64,000 nt of DNA from Paracoccaceae bacterium (GTDB lineage Bacteria > Pseudomonadota > Alphaproteobacteria > Rhodobacterales > Rhodobacteraceae). The stretch covers positions 47,702-111,701 of the forward strand of contig CABXKH010000001.1 in assembly GCA_902512685.1 (NCBI GenBank). Direction: 5' to 3'. Positions 1-9,177 of this stretch are shown here, one piece after another. A program made the position numbers and the translations under genes. The notes under the pieces are model-generated. The model was not told the origin of the DNA. It saw nothing but the letters and a program-made list of their open reading frames with translations, and did no database searches. Every line of letters starts with the position of its first letter. The stretch's first letter is position 1.

Positions 1-273
1 CGGCCCCATCATTTCCCAAAACTGCATATGGTTCCAATGCTGGCTGGCGTTGTTGAAAATTCCATTTTGCGCAACCGCACCCGCGTCATATGTGCCTGTG
101 ATGATGTCCTCAAGGGACTTGCTTTCCCATTCGGTGCCGGCAATCAGCTTATTGCCATTATCAACATAGGCCTTGTGATGCAGGTCATGGTGATATTCAA
201 GCGTTTCAGCAGACATACCTAACCCGGCGAGCGCATCGTGGGCATATGGAAGATCAGGAAGTTCAAAAGCCAT
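1..273 (-). CDS. sodB: Superoxide dismutase (Fe/Mn), N-terminal part
   Basis: Converts superoxide to hydrogen peroxide and oxygen in the cytoplasm. The 91 visible codons start MAFELPDLPY, a typical Fe/Mn-SOD N-terminus, and carry two of the expected metal ligands: the first His of EYHHDLHH (residue 28) and His 82 in QHWNHMQFW. The start ATG has a strong Shine-Dalgarno, AAGGAGG, about six bases upstream. The gene runs off the left edge, so the C-terminal Asp and His ligands are not visible and iron cannot be told from manganese with certainty. The flanking sox genes lie on the same strand but 160 bases away, so joint transcription is unproven. Confidence 0.93.
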   Translation of the reverse strand, partial: MAFELPDLPYAHDALAGLGMSAETLEYHHDLHHKAYVDNGNKLIAGTEWESKSLEDIITGTYDAGAVAQNGIFNNASQHWNHMQFWEMMGP

Positions 274-434
274 ATCGGGCCTCCTTCTTTATGTTAAAAT
301 CTTGATGCCCTAAATGGTAGCCTTAGATGCCATACGTCAAGAGGCAATACGCGTTTCAATCGCATTTTGCACCAAACTGGCTTTGCTGGTCGCATGGGCT
401 TTGGCAAATTTGGGCTTACTTTGTCCAAACAGCT

Positions 435-1001
435 TTAGCTCCAAAGATCGACTTCACCGCCCAGGTGCGCTGCAGTGCTCAATTGATTGAACATAAATTC
501 AGCAACCGAACGAAAACAGATCACCCGCGCTTCGGTTTCAGAAATCAGCCAGAATGCAGCTGAAATCTGCCCAAATCGCGTTCTGCGAAATGCGCCTGGA
601 GCAAAATGGCCGGGGGCAAGATCAACCGGGGCCAGTTTGGCAATCACTTCGCGAACCTTATCGCCTGACAGGGTAAAACTAACCCGCGCATCAGACACAT
701 CAGCAACTAAGAAATGCCTTTTACCAAGCGATTTTCTTAGCCCAGCTTCCAACCCGGCCACCTGATCATAAGCCGTAAGGATCAAAAGCTCATCCGGGGA
801 CATCCAGCCAACGCTCATTTGACCGTCATGCACAATCTGGCAGCTTGCGGGCATATCTGTTGAAACAGATTTTTTCAACGCTGTTACAAAAGGCTTTGAG
901 CTTAAATCCCCGCGCAGCGTCAACATCCCCGAAGGCGCATCCTCTGACACTGTGACATAGCCATCAAACGGCGTGTTGGCGTGAGAAATCGAATTAGACA
1001 T
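435..1001 (-). CDS. soxG: Sarcosine oxidase gamma subunit
   Basis: Small subunit of heterotetrameric sarcosine oxidase, which demethylates sarcosine to glycine with tetrahydrofolate as methylene acceptor. The protein is about 188 residues, the usual size for SoxG, and lies directly after soxA, as in other proteobacterial sox operons. I chose the ATG at 1001 (MSNSISHANT). It overlaps the soxA stop by eight bases, which suggests translational coupling. An upstream in-frame ATG at 1025 would lengthen the overlap. Sequence conservation in this subunit is low, so the identification leans partly on gene order. Confidence 0.9.
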   Translation of the reverse strand: MSNSISHANTPFDGYVTVSEDAPSGMLTLRGDLSSKPFVTALKKSVSTDMPASCQIVHDGQMSVGWMSPDELLILTAYDQVAGLEAGLRKSLGKRHFLVADVSDARVSFTLSGDKVREVIAKLAPVDLAPGHFAPGAFRRTRFGQISAAFWLISETEARVICFRSVAEFMFNQLSTAAHLGGEVDLWS

Positions 1002-3993
1002 TCTGCTTTTCCCCATCTTTATCATAAAACACCTGATCTACAATTTTTGCAGCCATGCGGGTGCCGTCGACCTTGGCAAATTCGATTGTTTCACCCATGC
1101 GCGAAGGTCCATTATGGACAAGACCCATGGCGATACCGCGTTTGAGCGTTGGTGAGTAATAGCTCGAGGTCACACGCCCCACCGTATTTACCTGACCATT
1201 GGCATTTTTGCCCGTCCCAACCGCATAGGCGCCGTCAGGTAGCACACTGCCGTCGATAGTTTCCAACCCGACCAATTGCCAGCGGTTCGGATCGGTCATA
1301 TGTGATCGTTCCTGCGCCCGTTTGCCCAGAAAATCCGTTTTCTTTTTTGAGATTGCCCACTGCAAACCCAAGTCCTGGGGAATAACTGTGCCGTCAGTTT
1401 CATCCCCGATCATGATAAAACCTTTTTCAGCCCGCATCACATGCAATGCCTCGGTTCCATATGCCATAACACCAAATTCCTCACCTGCGTCCAGCAGAGC
1501 CTGCCAAAAGGCCATGCCTTGGCTGGCCGGAACCGCAATTTCATAAGACAGCTCACCCGAGAAAGAAATGCGATAGACCCGCGCGTCAAAATCGGCAATT
1601 TTACCATCTGCCCATTCCATAAATCCAAGCGCCTCTTTGCTTAAATCCATGCCGCCAAGTTTGTCCAATACTTTGCGCGCATTCGGGCCAACCACGGCCA
1701 CCTGTGCATATTGCTCGGTCAGATTTGCGGTGTAAACTTTCCAGTCCCACCATTCGGTCTGAAGCCACTCTTCCATATGGGAGTGGATGCGATCAGCGGC
1801 GCCGGTTGTGGTGTGGCACAGGAATGTTTGCTCATCAATGCGCGCCACAACGCCGTCATCGCTGAGAAAACCGTTTTCACTGCACATCAGTCCATATCGG
1901 CATTTGCCAACCTTTAGGGTGCTCATCATATTGGTATAGAGCATATCCATGAATTTGCCGGCATCGGGGCCTGACACCAAAATTTTTCCCAGCGTCGACG
2001 CATCAAGCAGCCCCAAGGAATTGCGGGTTTGATTGATTTCGCGGATCACCGCCTGATCATGGCTTTCGCCAGAGCGGGGAAAACAATAGGGCCTGCGCCA
2101 CTGTCCCACCGGCTCCATATAGGCGCCCTGCTCTTCATGCCAGGACTGCATTGGCGTTTTACGAATGGGCTGAAAAATCTCGCCGCGTGCGGCGCCGGCA
2201 ATCGACCCCATAGAAATCGGTGTATAGGGCGGCCGAAATGTTGTTGTGCCAACTTGCGGAATTTCCGCGTTCAGCGCACCGGCAAGCGTGGCCAGACCAT
2301 TGATATTGGACAGTTTGCCCTGATCCGTGGCCATGCCCAAGGTGGTATAGCGTTTGGCATGCTCGACACTTTCAAAGCCTTCCTGCGCGGCCAGTTGCAC
2401 ATCACTGACCTTCACATCGTTTTGATAGTCAAGCCAGGCTTTGCTGCGCAGTTTGATGCCTGCGCCTTGCGGCATCATCCAGACTGGTTGAATAGCCGCT
2501 TCTGCCCGTGGGCTTGCTTTGGGCGCTTTTGGGGTCTTTTTAGTGCCCGTCGCTGCGGCGATTTGGGCTGCTGCATCCTGCAACAGCTCATCCAAGCCAA
2601 AATATCCGTTTGCTGCACCCGCAACATATACGAAAGGGTTGCCATCCTGATCTAAAGGAGGGTTATGCACATCTGGACGAAAGAAAATTTCACGCTCGTC
2701 CCACAGCAGTTTCCCCCCGCAATGCGACCACAGATGAACTACCGGCGACCAGCCGCCAGACATCGCAACGCAGTCACAAGAAACCTCTTCTAAAACAGCC
2801 CCCTCGCCTGCCTGTGCGCAAATCGATACAGATTGCACCCGCTTGCCACCATGGACTTTGGCAATCGCTTTGCCGGTCTCGACCCGTATTCCGAGCGCCC
2901 GAGCCTCATCTGCAAGCGCACCGCCACCATGCGGGCGCGCATCAACAATCAAAGGCACCTCTAAACCGGCATTTTTTAGTGTGATTGCAGTGCGATAGGC
3001 ATCATCGTTATTGGTTACAATTACGGTTCTATCCCCAACCGAAACGCCAAAATTTACCACATAATCACGCAGGGCTGACGCCAATATGACACCAGGTATA
3101 TCATTTCCGGCAAAACTTAACGGACGTTCTATGGCGCCAGTGGCTGTAATAATGCGGCCAGCGCGAATGCGCCACAACCGGTGGCGCGGTTTTGCGTCAG
3201 AAGGATCATGATCGTTGATCCGCTCGTACCCTATCATATAGCCGTGATCATAAATGCCAGCGGCCATCCAGCGCGTGCGCAGCGTGACATTATCCATCCC
3301 TTTCAATGCGGTCATAGTTTGATCCACAAAGTTACCCACAGGCTTGCCAGCTATCTCGCCGCCATCCACGGGTGCACGCCCACCCCAGTTTGAGGATTGT
3401 TCCACCAAAAGAACCCGGGCACCGGTTTCACCAGCGGTTTTTGCTGCCTGCAATCCTGCAACGCCACCGCCAACGACGACAACGTCATAAAAGCTGTAGA
3501 TATGCTCATACGTGCTATCATCAGTGTCTTTAGGTGCTTTTCCCAATCCAGCTGAGTAACGAATGATCGGCTCATATACATGTTTCCAAAACGGCCGAGG
3601 ATGGATGAACATTTTGTAATAAAATCCGGCGGGCAGAAAACGCGCAAGAGAATTGTTAATCATACCGATATCAAAATCAAGGCTCGGCCAATGGTTTTGC
3701 GAACTGGCGGTCATACCTTCAAAAAGTTCGGTGGTGGTTATGCGCTGATTGGGCTCAAACTGACCACCTTCTCCGAGATTGACCAAGCCATTTGGTTCTT
3801 CAGAACCACTTGCCACAACGCCCCTTGGACGATGGTATTTAAAAGAGCGGCCAACCATCATTTGGTCATTTGCAAGCAGAGCCGAAGCGAGGGTATCGCC
3901 TTCAAAGCCTGTCATATGCTTGCCGTTAAAGCGAAACCTAATTTGTTTGTTTGTATCGATCAGGCGGCCGCCTGCAGAAAGACGCGTGCTCAT
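994..3993 (-). CDS. soxA: Sarcosine oxidase alpha subunit
   Basis: Largest subunit (999 residues) of heterotetrameric sarcosine oxidase. From the N-terminus it shows a ferredoxin-like 2Fe-2S-fold region (RLIDTNKQIRFRFNG, GDTLASALLAN), an FAD/NAD-binding domain with VVVVGGGVAGLQAA near residue 180 and TATGAIERPLSF near 290, and a C-terminal GcvT-like tetrahydrofolate domain from about residue 600 (for example LGLLDASTLGKILVSGPDA and VMRAEKGFIMIGDETDGT). The start at MSTRLSAGGRL was preferred over an in-frame ATG 18 bases upstream because family members begin this way. soxD lies 67 bases upstream and soxG overlaps downstream. Confidence 0.97.
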   Translation of the reverse strand: MSTRLSAGGRLIDTNKQIRFRFNGKHMTGFEGDTLASALLANDQMMVGRSFKYHRPRGVVASGSEEPNGLVNLGEGGQFEPNQRITTTELFEGMTASSQNHWPSLDFDIGMINNSLARFLPAGFYYKMFIHPRPFWKHVYEPIIRYSAGLGKAPKDTDDSTYEHIYSFYDVVVVGGGVAGLQAAKTAGETGARVLLVEQSSNWGGRAPVDGGEIAGKPVGNFVDQTMTALKGMDNVTLRTRWMAAGIYDHGYMIGYERINDHDPSDAKPRHRLWRIRAGRIITATGAIERPLSFAGNDIPGVILASALRDYVVNFGVSVGDRTVIVTNNDDAYRTAITLKNAGLEVPLIVDARPHGGGALADEARALGIRVETGKAIAKVHGGKRVQSVSICAQAGEGAVLEEVSCDCVAMSGGWSPVVHLWSHCGGKLLWDEREIFFRPDVHNPPLDQDGNPFVYVAGAANGYFGLDELLQDAAAQIAAATGTKKTPKAPKASPRAEAAIQPVWMMPQGAGIKLRSKAWLDYQNDVKVSDVQLAAQEGFESVEHAKRYTTLGMATDQGKLSNINGLATLAGALNAEIPQVGTTTFRPPYTPISMGSIAGAARGEIFQPIRKTPMQSWHEEQGAYMEPVGQWRRPYCFPRSGESHDQAVIREINQTRNSLGLLDASTLGKILVSGPDAGKFMDMLYTNMMSTLKVGKCRYGLMCSENGFLSDDGVVARIDEQTFLCHTTTGAADRIHSHMEEWLQTEWWDWKVYTANLTEQYAQVAVVGPNARKVLDKLGGMDLSKEALGFMEWADGKIADFDARVYRISFSGELSYEIAVPASQGMAFWQALLDAGEEFGVMAYGTEALHVMRAEKGFIMIGDETDGTVIPQDLGLQWAISKKKTDFLGKRAQERSHMTDPNRWQLVGLETIDGSVLPDGAYAVGTGKNANGQVNTVGRVTSSYYSPTLKRGIAMGLVHNGPSRMGETIEFAKVDGTRMAAKIVDQVFYDKDGEKQNV

Positions 3994-4060
3994 GTATATG
4001 CCTTTGTACATTGGGCCAAAAAAGTGCCCACGAAAGAGCGCATAAGATCAGGAAAACCCA

Positions 4061-4390
4061 TTACGAAAACTCCCGCCAAGACCATCCAGGACGCTTTTTG
4101 GAAATGGCTTTTTGGATGGATTTCGGCGGCTCAAGACTTTGCGCCTCATAGGTCCCGAAAACCTCAAGGGTCATAGTGCACCGAGCGGCGTGAAACCACT
4201 TGCCGCACCCGTTAGCATGACGCCAGCGTTCAAAATGAACCCCTTTAGGGTTTTCACGTTGAAACAGGTAGTCTTCAAAATCTGCATCCGAAGATCCCGG
4301 GCCATAGCGCTTAAGATGGGCTTCACCGCCGGGGCTCAATTCGGTTTCTTCGGCGTCAACGCCGCAATAGGGGCAATTAAGAATAAGCAT
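4061..4390 (-). CDS. soxD: Sarcosine oxidase delta subunit
   Basis: Zinc-binding delta subunit, 109 residues. The N-terminus MLILNCPYCG and the later pair in NGCGKWFHAARC give the four-cysteine zinc site of this family. The start at 4390 was chosen because SoxD proteins begin a few residues before the CPYCG motif; an upstream in-frame ATG at 4432 would add 14 residues unlike the family. The gene sits between soxB and soxA, the canonical soxBDAG order. Confidence 0.95.
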   Translation of the reverse strand: MLILNCPYCGVDAEETELSPGGEAHLKRYGPGSSDADFEDYLFQRENPKGVHFERWRHANGCGKWFHAARCTMTLEVFGTYEAQSLEPPKSIQKAISKKRPGWSWREFS

Positions 4391-4441
4391 ACTGCAATCT
4401 CCCGAATGCATTGAGAACAGTAAAAAACACAAAGCATTTCA

Positions 4442-5686
4442 TCAGTGCGCAACCCCTGCAGCAACGCTTTCGTCGATAAACCTGCCTTCTTTGAAACGGT
4501 CAAGCGAAAAGCCTTCGGTCAATGGCGAGTGGCCTTTGGCCATCAATTCGGCCATCCCCCATCCAGAGCCGGGGATCGCTTTAAAGCCGCCGGTTCCCCA
4601 ACCGCAATTGATAAAGCAGTTCTCAAGCGGGGTTTTCGACAGGATCGGCGAGCGATCACCAGTCATGTCAACGATACCGCCCCACCAACGCAGCATTTTA
4701 AGCCGCGAGATGATCGGAAAGGTTTCCACCAAGGCCCGAACGGTTTCTTCGACGTGATGAAAACTGCCGCGTTGGGTATAGTTGTTATAGCCATCCGCGC
4801 CGCCGCCAATCACCATTTCGCCTTTGTCCGACTGGCTCATATATCCGTGAACCGTGTTGGCCATCACCACAACATCCATGCAGGGTTTGATCGGTTCAGA
4901 CACCAAGGCCTGCAAAGCCACGGATTCGATGGGCAACCGGAACCCTGCCATATCTGCGAGCACACCGGAATGTCCGGCAACCACAACACCCAGTTTATCG
5001 CAATCTATCGCGCCTTTCGTGGTGTCCACACCGACGACTTTTCCGCCTGACTGGCGCACACCTGTCACTTCACACTTCTGGATAATATCCATACCCATAT
5101 CCGAGCAGGCCCGCGCATACCCCCAAGCAACCGCATCATGGCGCGCAGTGCCGCCCCGCGGTTGCCACAGCGCACCAAGCACCGGATAACGCGGCCCGTC
5201 GATATTCATAATTGGACAAAGCTCTTTGACCTTTTGCGGCCCGATAAACTCGGTGGTAACCCCTTGCAGGGCATTGGCATGCGCTGTGCGCTGGTATCCA
5301 CGCACCTCATGCTGGGTCTGGGCCAGCATCATTACGCCCCGAGGGCTGAACATGATATTATAATTCAGGTCCTGACTTAGGTTTTCATAAAGCCCGCGGG
5401 CTTTTTCATAAATTGCCGCCGAAGGGTCCTGTAAATAATTTGAACGGATGATTGTGGTGTTACGTCCGGTATTCCCACCGCCAAGCCAGCCCTTTTCAAT
5501 CACGGCCACATTGCGGATACCAAAATTCCGACCAAGATAATAGGCAGTAGCCAGCCCATGGCCGCCAGCGCCGATAATTATCACATCGTATTTTTTCTTT
5601 GGCGCGGGACTCCGCCATGCGCGCTCCCATCCGGAATGAAAGCGCAACGCTTCGCGGGCCACAGCAAAGGCAGAATACCGTTTCAT
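4442..5686 (-). CDS. soxB: Sarcosine oxidase beta subunit
   Basis: FAD-dependent amine-oxidising subunit (414 residues) that carries the sarcosine oxidation site. It has the dinucleotide-binding motif DVIIIGAGGHGLATAYYLG near residue 35, the GRNTTIIRSNY segment typical of SoxB, and a C-terminal WGTGGFKAIPGSG motif near the flavin. The start MKRYSAFAVA matches family members and has GGAG about ten bases upstream; ten more codons are open before it. It is the first gene of the soxBDAG operon. The 177-base gap to ccmI on the opposite strand should contain the operon promoter. Confidence 0.97.
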   Translation of the reverse strand: MKRYSAFAVAREALRFHSGWERAWRSPAPKKKYDVIIIGAGGHGLATAYYLGRNFGIRNVAVIEKGWLGGGNTGRNTTIIRSNYLQDPSAAIYEKARGLYENLSQDLNYNIMFSPRGVMMLAQTQHEVRGYQRTAHANALQGVTTEFIGPQKVKELCPIMNIDGPRYPVLGALWQPRGGTARHDAVAWGYARACSDMGMDIIQKCEVTGVRQSGGKVVGVDTTKGAIDCDKLGVVVAGHSGVLADMAGFRLPIESVALQALVSEPIKPCMDVVVMANTVHGYMSQSDKGEMVIGGGADGYNNYTQRGSFHHVEETVRALVETFPIISRLKMLRWWGGIVDMTGDRSPILSKTPLENCFINCGWGTGGFKAIPGSGWGMAELMAKGHSPLTEGFSLDRFKEGRFIDESVAAGVAH

Positions 5687-5863
5687 AAAGCCTAGCTCCA
5701 ATTGATTAATTATCACATTTGCCTTGTGACAAAATATACAGGTTGCGCCGCACTCCAGTGCGTCACAAACCCAATCACTTGCGACATCTACGGCAGGTTT
5801 CTCTTTTGCCCTTTTTTCCGCGCAAAATCAGCGTTACAAAAAGCTTATCACAGCGGGGTCTGA

Positions 5864-7105
5864 ATGACATTTTGGCTTTTTACCATTGGATTATCGAGCG
5901 TCATCGCCGGGTTTTTCATACTGGTGCTGCGCAGCGGGCGCGCGCAGCAAGATGGCAGTGCATCTGAGGTCAGTTTTTACAAAGCGCAATTGGCCGATGT
6001 CGAGCGTGATGCCGCACGCGGCATTATCGATCCGCAAGATGCCCAACAAATGCACGCCGAAATTGCCCGCAGGATTTTAAGACTGGATGGTTTGCAATCT
6101 GATGCCGCACATGCGGCACCGCTAAAACAACATATAATCCCTGGTTTGTTTTTGGCGCTTGCACTGATTGGCGGATCTCATCTGCTTTATCTGCAACTTG
6201 GATCAGCCTTTTATCCAAACTTGCCACAGGCCGAGCGCATTGAAAGAGCCACTCAATTGCTTGAAAACCGCCCAAGCCTTGCCGAATATGCAAGTTCTTT
6301 TGCCCCGCAAACCCAAGCACGGCAGATCTCAGAAGACTATAGCAGTTTGGTTGCAGAATTGCGCAGCGCGATTGCAGATAACCCGTCGGATTTGAAAGGC
6401 CTAAGACTTTTGGCCCGCGTCGAAGCTGGACTGCAAAATTATTCTGCCGCCAGTGATATTCAAAGCCGGGTTCTCAGCCAGCTTGGGGCGCAAGCCACCG
6501 CAGATGATTATCTTGATTATGCAGAACTGCTTATTCTGTCCGTTGGCGGTTATGTTGCGCCAGAGGCCGAAATCGCCCTAAGAGCTGCTTTGAAACAAGA
6601 TCCGAAAAATGGCGGTGTGCTTTACTATATCGGCTTGATGTTTAACCAAAATGACCGACCGGATATCGCCTTTAAGCTATGGCGTGATCTTTTGCTAAAG
6701 AGCCCCCAAAACGCGCCATGGATTGACCCCATTCGCAGCCAAATTCAAGAAGTTGCTTTTTATGCAGGCGTTAATAACTTTACCCTGCCTGAGCAGCTGC
6801 CCACCACCGCTGTAACACCTGTCGCCCCTGCCTTAAGCGATGACACAATAGCATCGGCGGCCCAGCTTAGCCCCAAGGAACGCGATAACATGGTCAAGGG
6901 CATGGTCGCAAAGTTGTCGCAGCGGCTGCAGGATAAAGGCGGACCTGCAGAAGACTGGGCGCGTTTGATTTCAGCTTATGGGGTTCTTGGAGATGACACA
7001 GCAGTACAAAATACCTATCAATTGGTGGTGACAGAATTTGCAACAGATCCCGCCGCACTTGCGCTGTTGCAAAATGCGCTTAAATCCGCCGGAGACGCCC
7101 CATGA
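5864..7105 (+). CDS. ccmI: Cytochrome c biogenesis protein CcmI
   Basis: CcmI (CycH) holds apocytochrome c for haem ligation at the periplasmic face of the inner membrane. The 413-residue protein has an N-terminal transmembrane helix (residues 1-22), a cytoplasmic segment with FYKAQLADVERDAARG, a second transmembrane helix (about 91-110), then a periplasmic region with TPR-like repeats (LKGLRLLARVEAGLQNYSAA, GVLYYIGLMFNQNDRPDIA). It overlaps ruvX by four bases (ATGA). The other ccm genes are not in the window. Confidence 0.95.
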   Translation: MTFWLFTIGLSSVIAGFFILVLRSGRAQQDGSASEVSFYKAQLADVERDAARGIIDPQDAQQMHAEIARRILRLDGLQSDAAHAAPLKQHIIPGLFLALALIGGSHLLYLQLGSAFYPNLPQAERIERATQLLENRPSLAEYASSFAPQTQARQISEDYSSLVAELRSAIADNPSDLKGLRLLARVEAGLQNYSAASDIQSRVLSQLGAQATADDYLDYAELLILSVGGYVAPEAEIALRAALKQDPKNGGVLYYIGLMFNQNDRPDIAFKLWRDLLLKSPQNAPWIDPIRSQIQEVAFYAGVNNFTLPEQLPTTAVTPVAPALSDDTIASAAQLSPKERDNMVKGMVAKLSQRLQDKGGPAEDWARLISAYGVLGDDTAVQNTYQLVVTEFATDPAALALLQNALKSAGDAP

Positions 7106-7575
7106 TCTTTGAAGATATTGACAGCTTTGCTGCTGCTCTGTGCCCGTATCCGTCTTTAATCGGGCTTGATCTGGGCACCAAAACCATCGGCGTTGCCATA
7201 TCGGACAGCCTGCGCCTCACTGCGACCCCGATTGAAACCATAAAGCGGGTTAAATTTACCGTTGATGCAGCCCGGCTGATGGAAATGATCACCGAACGTG
7301 AAATTGGTGGCATTATCCTTGGCCTGCCCCGCAATATGGACGGCAGCGAAGGGCCGCGGTGCCAATCCACCCGCGCTTTTGCCCGCAATTTCAGCCGTAT
7401 TTGCGAACATCCAATCGGGTTTTGGGATGAACGTTTGTCAACTGTAGCTGCCGAAAAAGCGCTGCTTGAGGCGGATACTTCCCGAAAACGTCGCGCCGAG
7501 GTCATTGATCACGTGGCGGCATCCTATATTCTACAAGGGGCGCTGGATAGGTTGCGCTATATATCACAGAACTGA
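7102..7575 (+). CDS. ruvX: YqgF/RuvX family putative Holliday junction resolvase
   Basis: RNase-H-fold nuclease family implicated in pre-16S rRNA processing and Holliday junction resolution. The 157-residue protein shows the family motifs IGLDLGTKTIGVAISD (catalytic Asp), GLPRNMDGSEG, FWDERLSTVAAE, and the C-terminal DHVAASYILQ with a further acidic residue. The start codon overlaps the ccmI stop by four bases, so the two genes are probably coupled. It is followed 11 bases later by a DUF1289 gene. Confidence 0.95.
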   Translation: MIFEDIDSFAAALCPYPSLIGLDLGTKTIGVAISDSLRLTATPIETIKRVKFTVDAARLMEMITEREIGGIILGLPRNMDGSEGPRCQSTRAFARNFSRICEHPIGFWDERLSTVAAEKALLEADTSRKRRAEVIDHVAASYILQGALDRLRYISQN

Positions 7576-7586
7576 AGGCTACTGTT

Positions 7587-7820
7587 TTGAGTGATCAGAT
7601 TTGGCAAAGAGATGAGATCGCATCGCCCTGCATCAAAATATGTATTGTGCATCCGGACGCGCGCATTTGCACCGGCTGTTATCGCAGCATCGAAGAAATC
7701 GGCACCTGGTCAAAAATGAGCCATGAAGACCGCGCAGCGATCATGCAAGAGCTGCCCGACCGCGCTGCTTCATTGAAAAAACGCCGCGGGGGCCGCGCTG
7801 CTCGGATCACGCGCAGCTAA
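7587..7820 (+). CDS. DUF1289 small cysteine-motif protein
   Basis: A 77-residue protein of the DUF1289 family with the characteristic motif CIKICIVHPDARICTGCYRS, four cysteines spaced as a small metal-binding site, followed by the conserved EIGTWSKMS. The start codon is TTG (reads MSDQIW); no ATG or GTG fits the family N-terminus. The tail is basic (KKRRGGRAAR). The biochemical role of the family is not established. It is the last gene of the ccmI-ruvX run. Confidence 0.88.
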   Translation: MSDQIWQRDEIASPCIKICIVHPDARICTGCYRSIEEIGTWSKMSHEDRAAIMQELPDRAASLKKRRGGRAARITRS

Positions 7821-7868
7821 AGCGCGCCGATTCTTTGCCAGTGGTCACGGTCATCGCTCAGTTGAATT

Positions 7869-8636
7869 TTAAACAGCGCTCCACAGTGACTTTGTTGCCA
7901 GCTCGGGGCGGAAATAGGCGATCATACGCCCCTCTTCGGGCGCATCGGCCCCGCTTTGCCAGGGGGCAGCCCCATGCAGGGCCAAACGGTGCACAACATA
8001 GGCTTCGCCCGGCGCTGCATGCACCAAGACCCTTTTGCAGCGCTCAAAAACCTGCCGCCGCGCGGCTTGATACACTTCAGTGACATCCACCTCGGCCCAG
8101 CTTGCAGCGTCGATACCGGCAAATGCCTTTTGAAAGACCTCGGCCATAATCAGATGTGATCCTTCCCAAACCACCATCGGGCTGGCAGCGGGCGAACAGC
8201 TATTGAGCGGCAAACCCAAAATAAAGGCGTGCGGTTCTTTGAGCATACGCCGCCGCTCCGGCCCCACCGCCAAAAGCCCATCCACATGCGCCGCATCACG
8301 GTTTTTACGGTATCTAAAGCCGGCTTCTGTATCGCCGATACGGGGTTTGGGATAGCCGGGATAGATCACTGACAATTGCGCCGGGTGAAACGGCAGATAA
8401 TCCATTTCTGACAGCCAATCGATCACTTCACCGGCCAAAGAAACCCCGCCCAAAGCGCCCTGCCCGTCCGAGGCCAGCGCATCGACCCCGACAAACCATG
8501 TGCCTTGGCATTGCAGCCATTTTTTGCGCATTTCAGGCTGTGCGACAACCGCTTTTGCCTGTCTTAACGCCGCTTGCGCCCAAGCGGCTATAGCCGGGTC
8601 ATAGGAAAACCGCCTCCAGCCTTTTGTTGTGAACAC
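7869..8636 (-). CDS. Putative mononuclear-iron (2-oxoglutarate type) oxygenase
   Basis: Conserved 255-residue protein of unknown substrate. AHVDG near residue 117 gives an HxD pair and VVHRLALHG near residue 218 supplies later histidines, the arrangement of phytanoyl-CoA-dioxygenase-like iron enzymes, whose fold it probably shares. The start is GTG, preceded by GGAGG at five bases, which decides it over internal ATGs. It converges with the DUF1289 gene. Substrate and even catalytic activity are inferred. Confidence 0.6.
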   Translation of the reverse strand: MFTTKGWRRFSYDPAIAAWAQAALRQAKAVVAQPEMRKKWLQCQGTWFVGVDALASDGQGALGGVSLAGEVIDWLSEMDYLPFHPAQLSVIYPGYPKPRIGDTEAGFRYRKNRDAAHVDGLLAVGPERRRMLKEPHAFILGLPLNSCSPAASPMVVWEGSHLIMAEVFQKAFAGIDAASWAEVDVTEVYQAARRQVFERCKRVLVHAAPGEAYVVHRLALHGAAPWQSGADAPEEGRMIAYFRPELATKSLWSAV

Positions 8637-8730
8637 CTGCGCCTCCAGCCATGGTTTGGCGCAGCTTAGCGCAGGGGCTGCGCGTTCAGCAACACAGAAG
8701 GCCCAAAAAGGTTTACTTTATCGTGAATGT

Positions 8731-9003
8731 TTAGTCTTCTATTCGCCGTGCAACCGGCGTGCCAAGCGGCATGGTTTCAAACCCACGCCCCTGCATCAGC
8801 ACACACATCACGCCTTTGCGATCGGTCCTTGCCGCAAACCAGGCGCGGATTTTTTCGTTGCGGTAGATTTCCATCAGATGGCCACTTTTTGATAGGCCAC
8901 GAAATAAAACCCGATAGGCTTTGGTTTTTTCAAGCACCATTTGTCGCGTGTCACAGGCAAATGCTGGCGCCACCATCACCCAAATCATCAGCAAATATTT
9001 CAT
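8731..9003 (-). CDS. Small secreted protein of unknown function
   Basis: A 90-residue protein beginning MKYLLMIWVMVAPAFA, a short hydrophobic signal peptide with an AFA cleavage site just before a cysteine (mature start CDTRQM). The mature part is about 74 residues, basic and aromatic, with two cysteines, compatible with a periplasmic protein. The start has GGAGG about six bases upstream, supporting real expression. I do not recognise the family. The residue before Cys is Ala and the -3 position is poor for a lipobox, so a soluble periplasmic protein is more likely than a lipoprotein. Confidence 0.7.
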   Translation of the reverse strand: MKYLLMIWVMVAPAFACDTRQMVLEKTKAYRVLFRGLSKSGHLMEIYRNEKIRAWFAARTDRKGVMCVLMQGRGFETMPLGTPVARRIED

Positions 9004-9177
9004 GCACCCTCCAAATTCCGCTGCGGCTATTTTGGCGGCAAGGGTTCAGAACTTGGTTAACCAAACGTGCGCAGGCCCACGCTCTTGGGCGCTCTGCGCT
9101 TTCGCCTATTGAAGTTGCTCGTTTTTTGGCTGTAGCGTGCTATAGAATACCCTAGGCACGAGCAGACTGCGAAAACA

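Noticed and set aside
2029..2655. 208-codon frame antisense to soxA
   Set aside because: A shadow of the GC-biased third positions of soxA; no family features.
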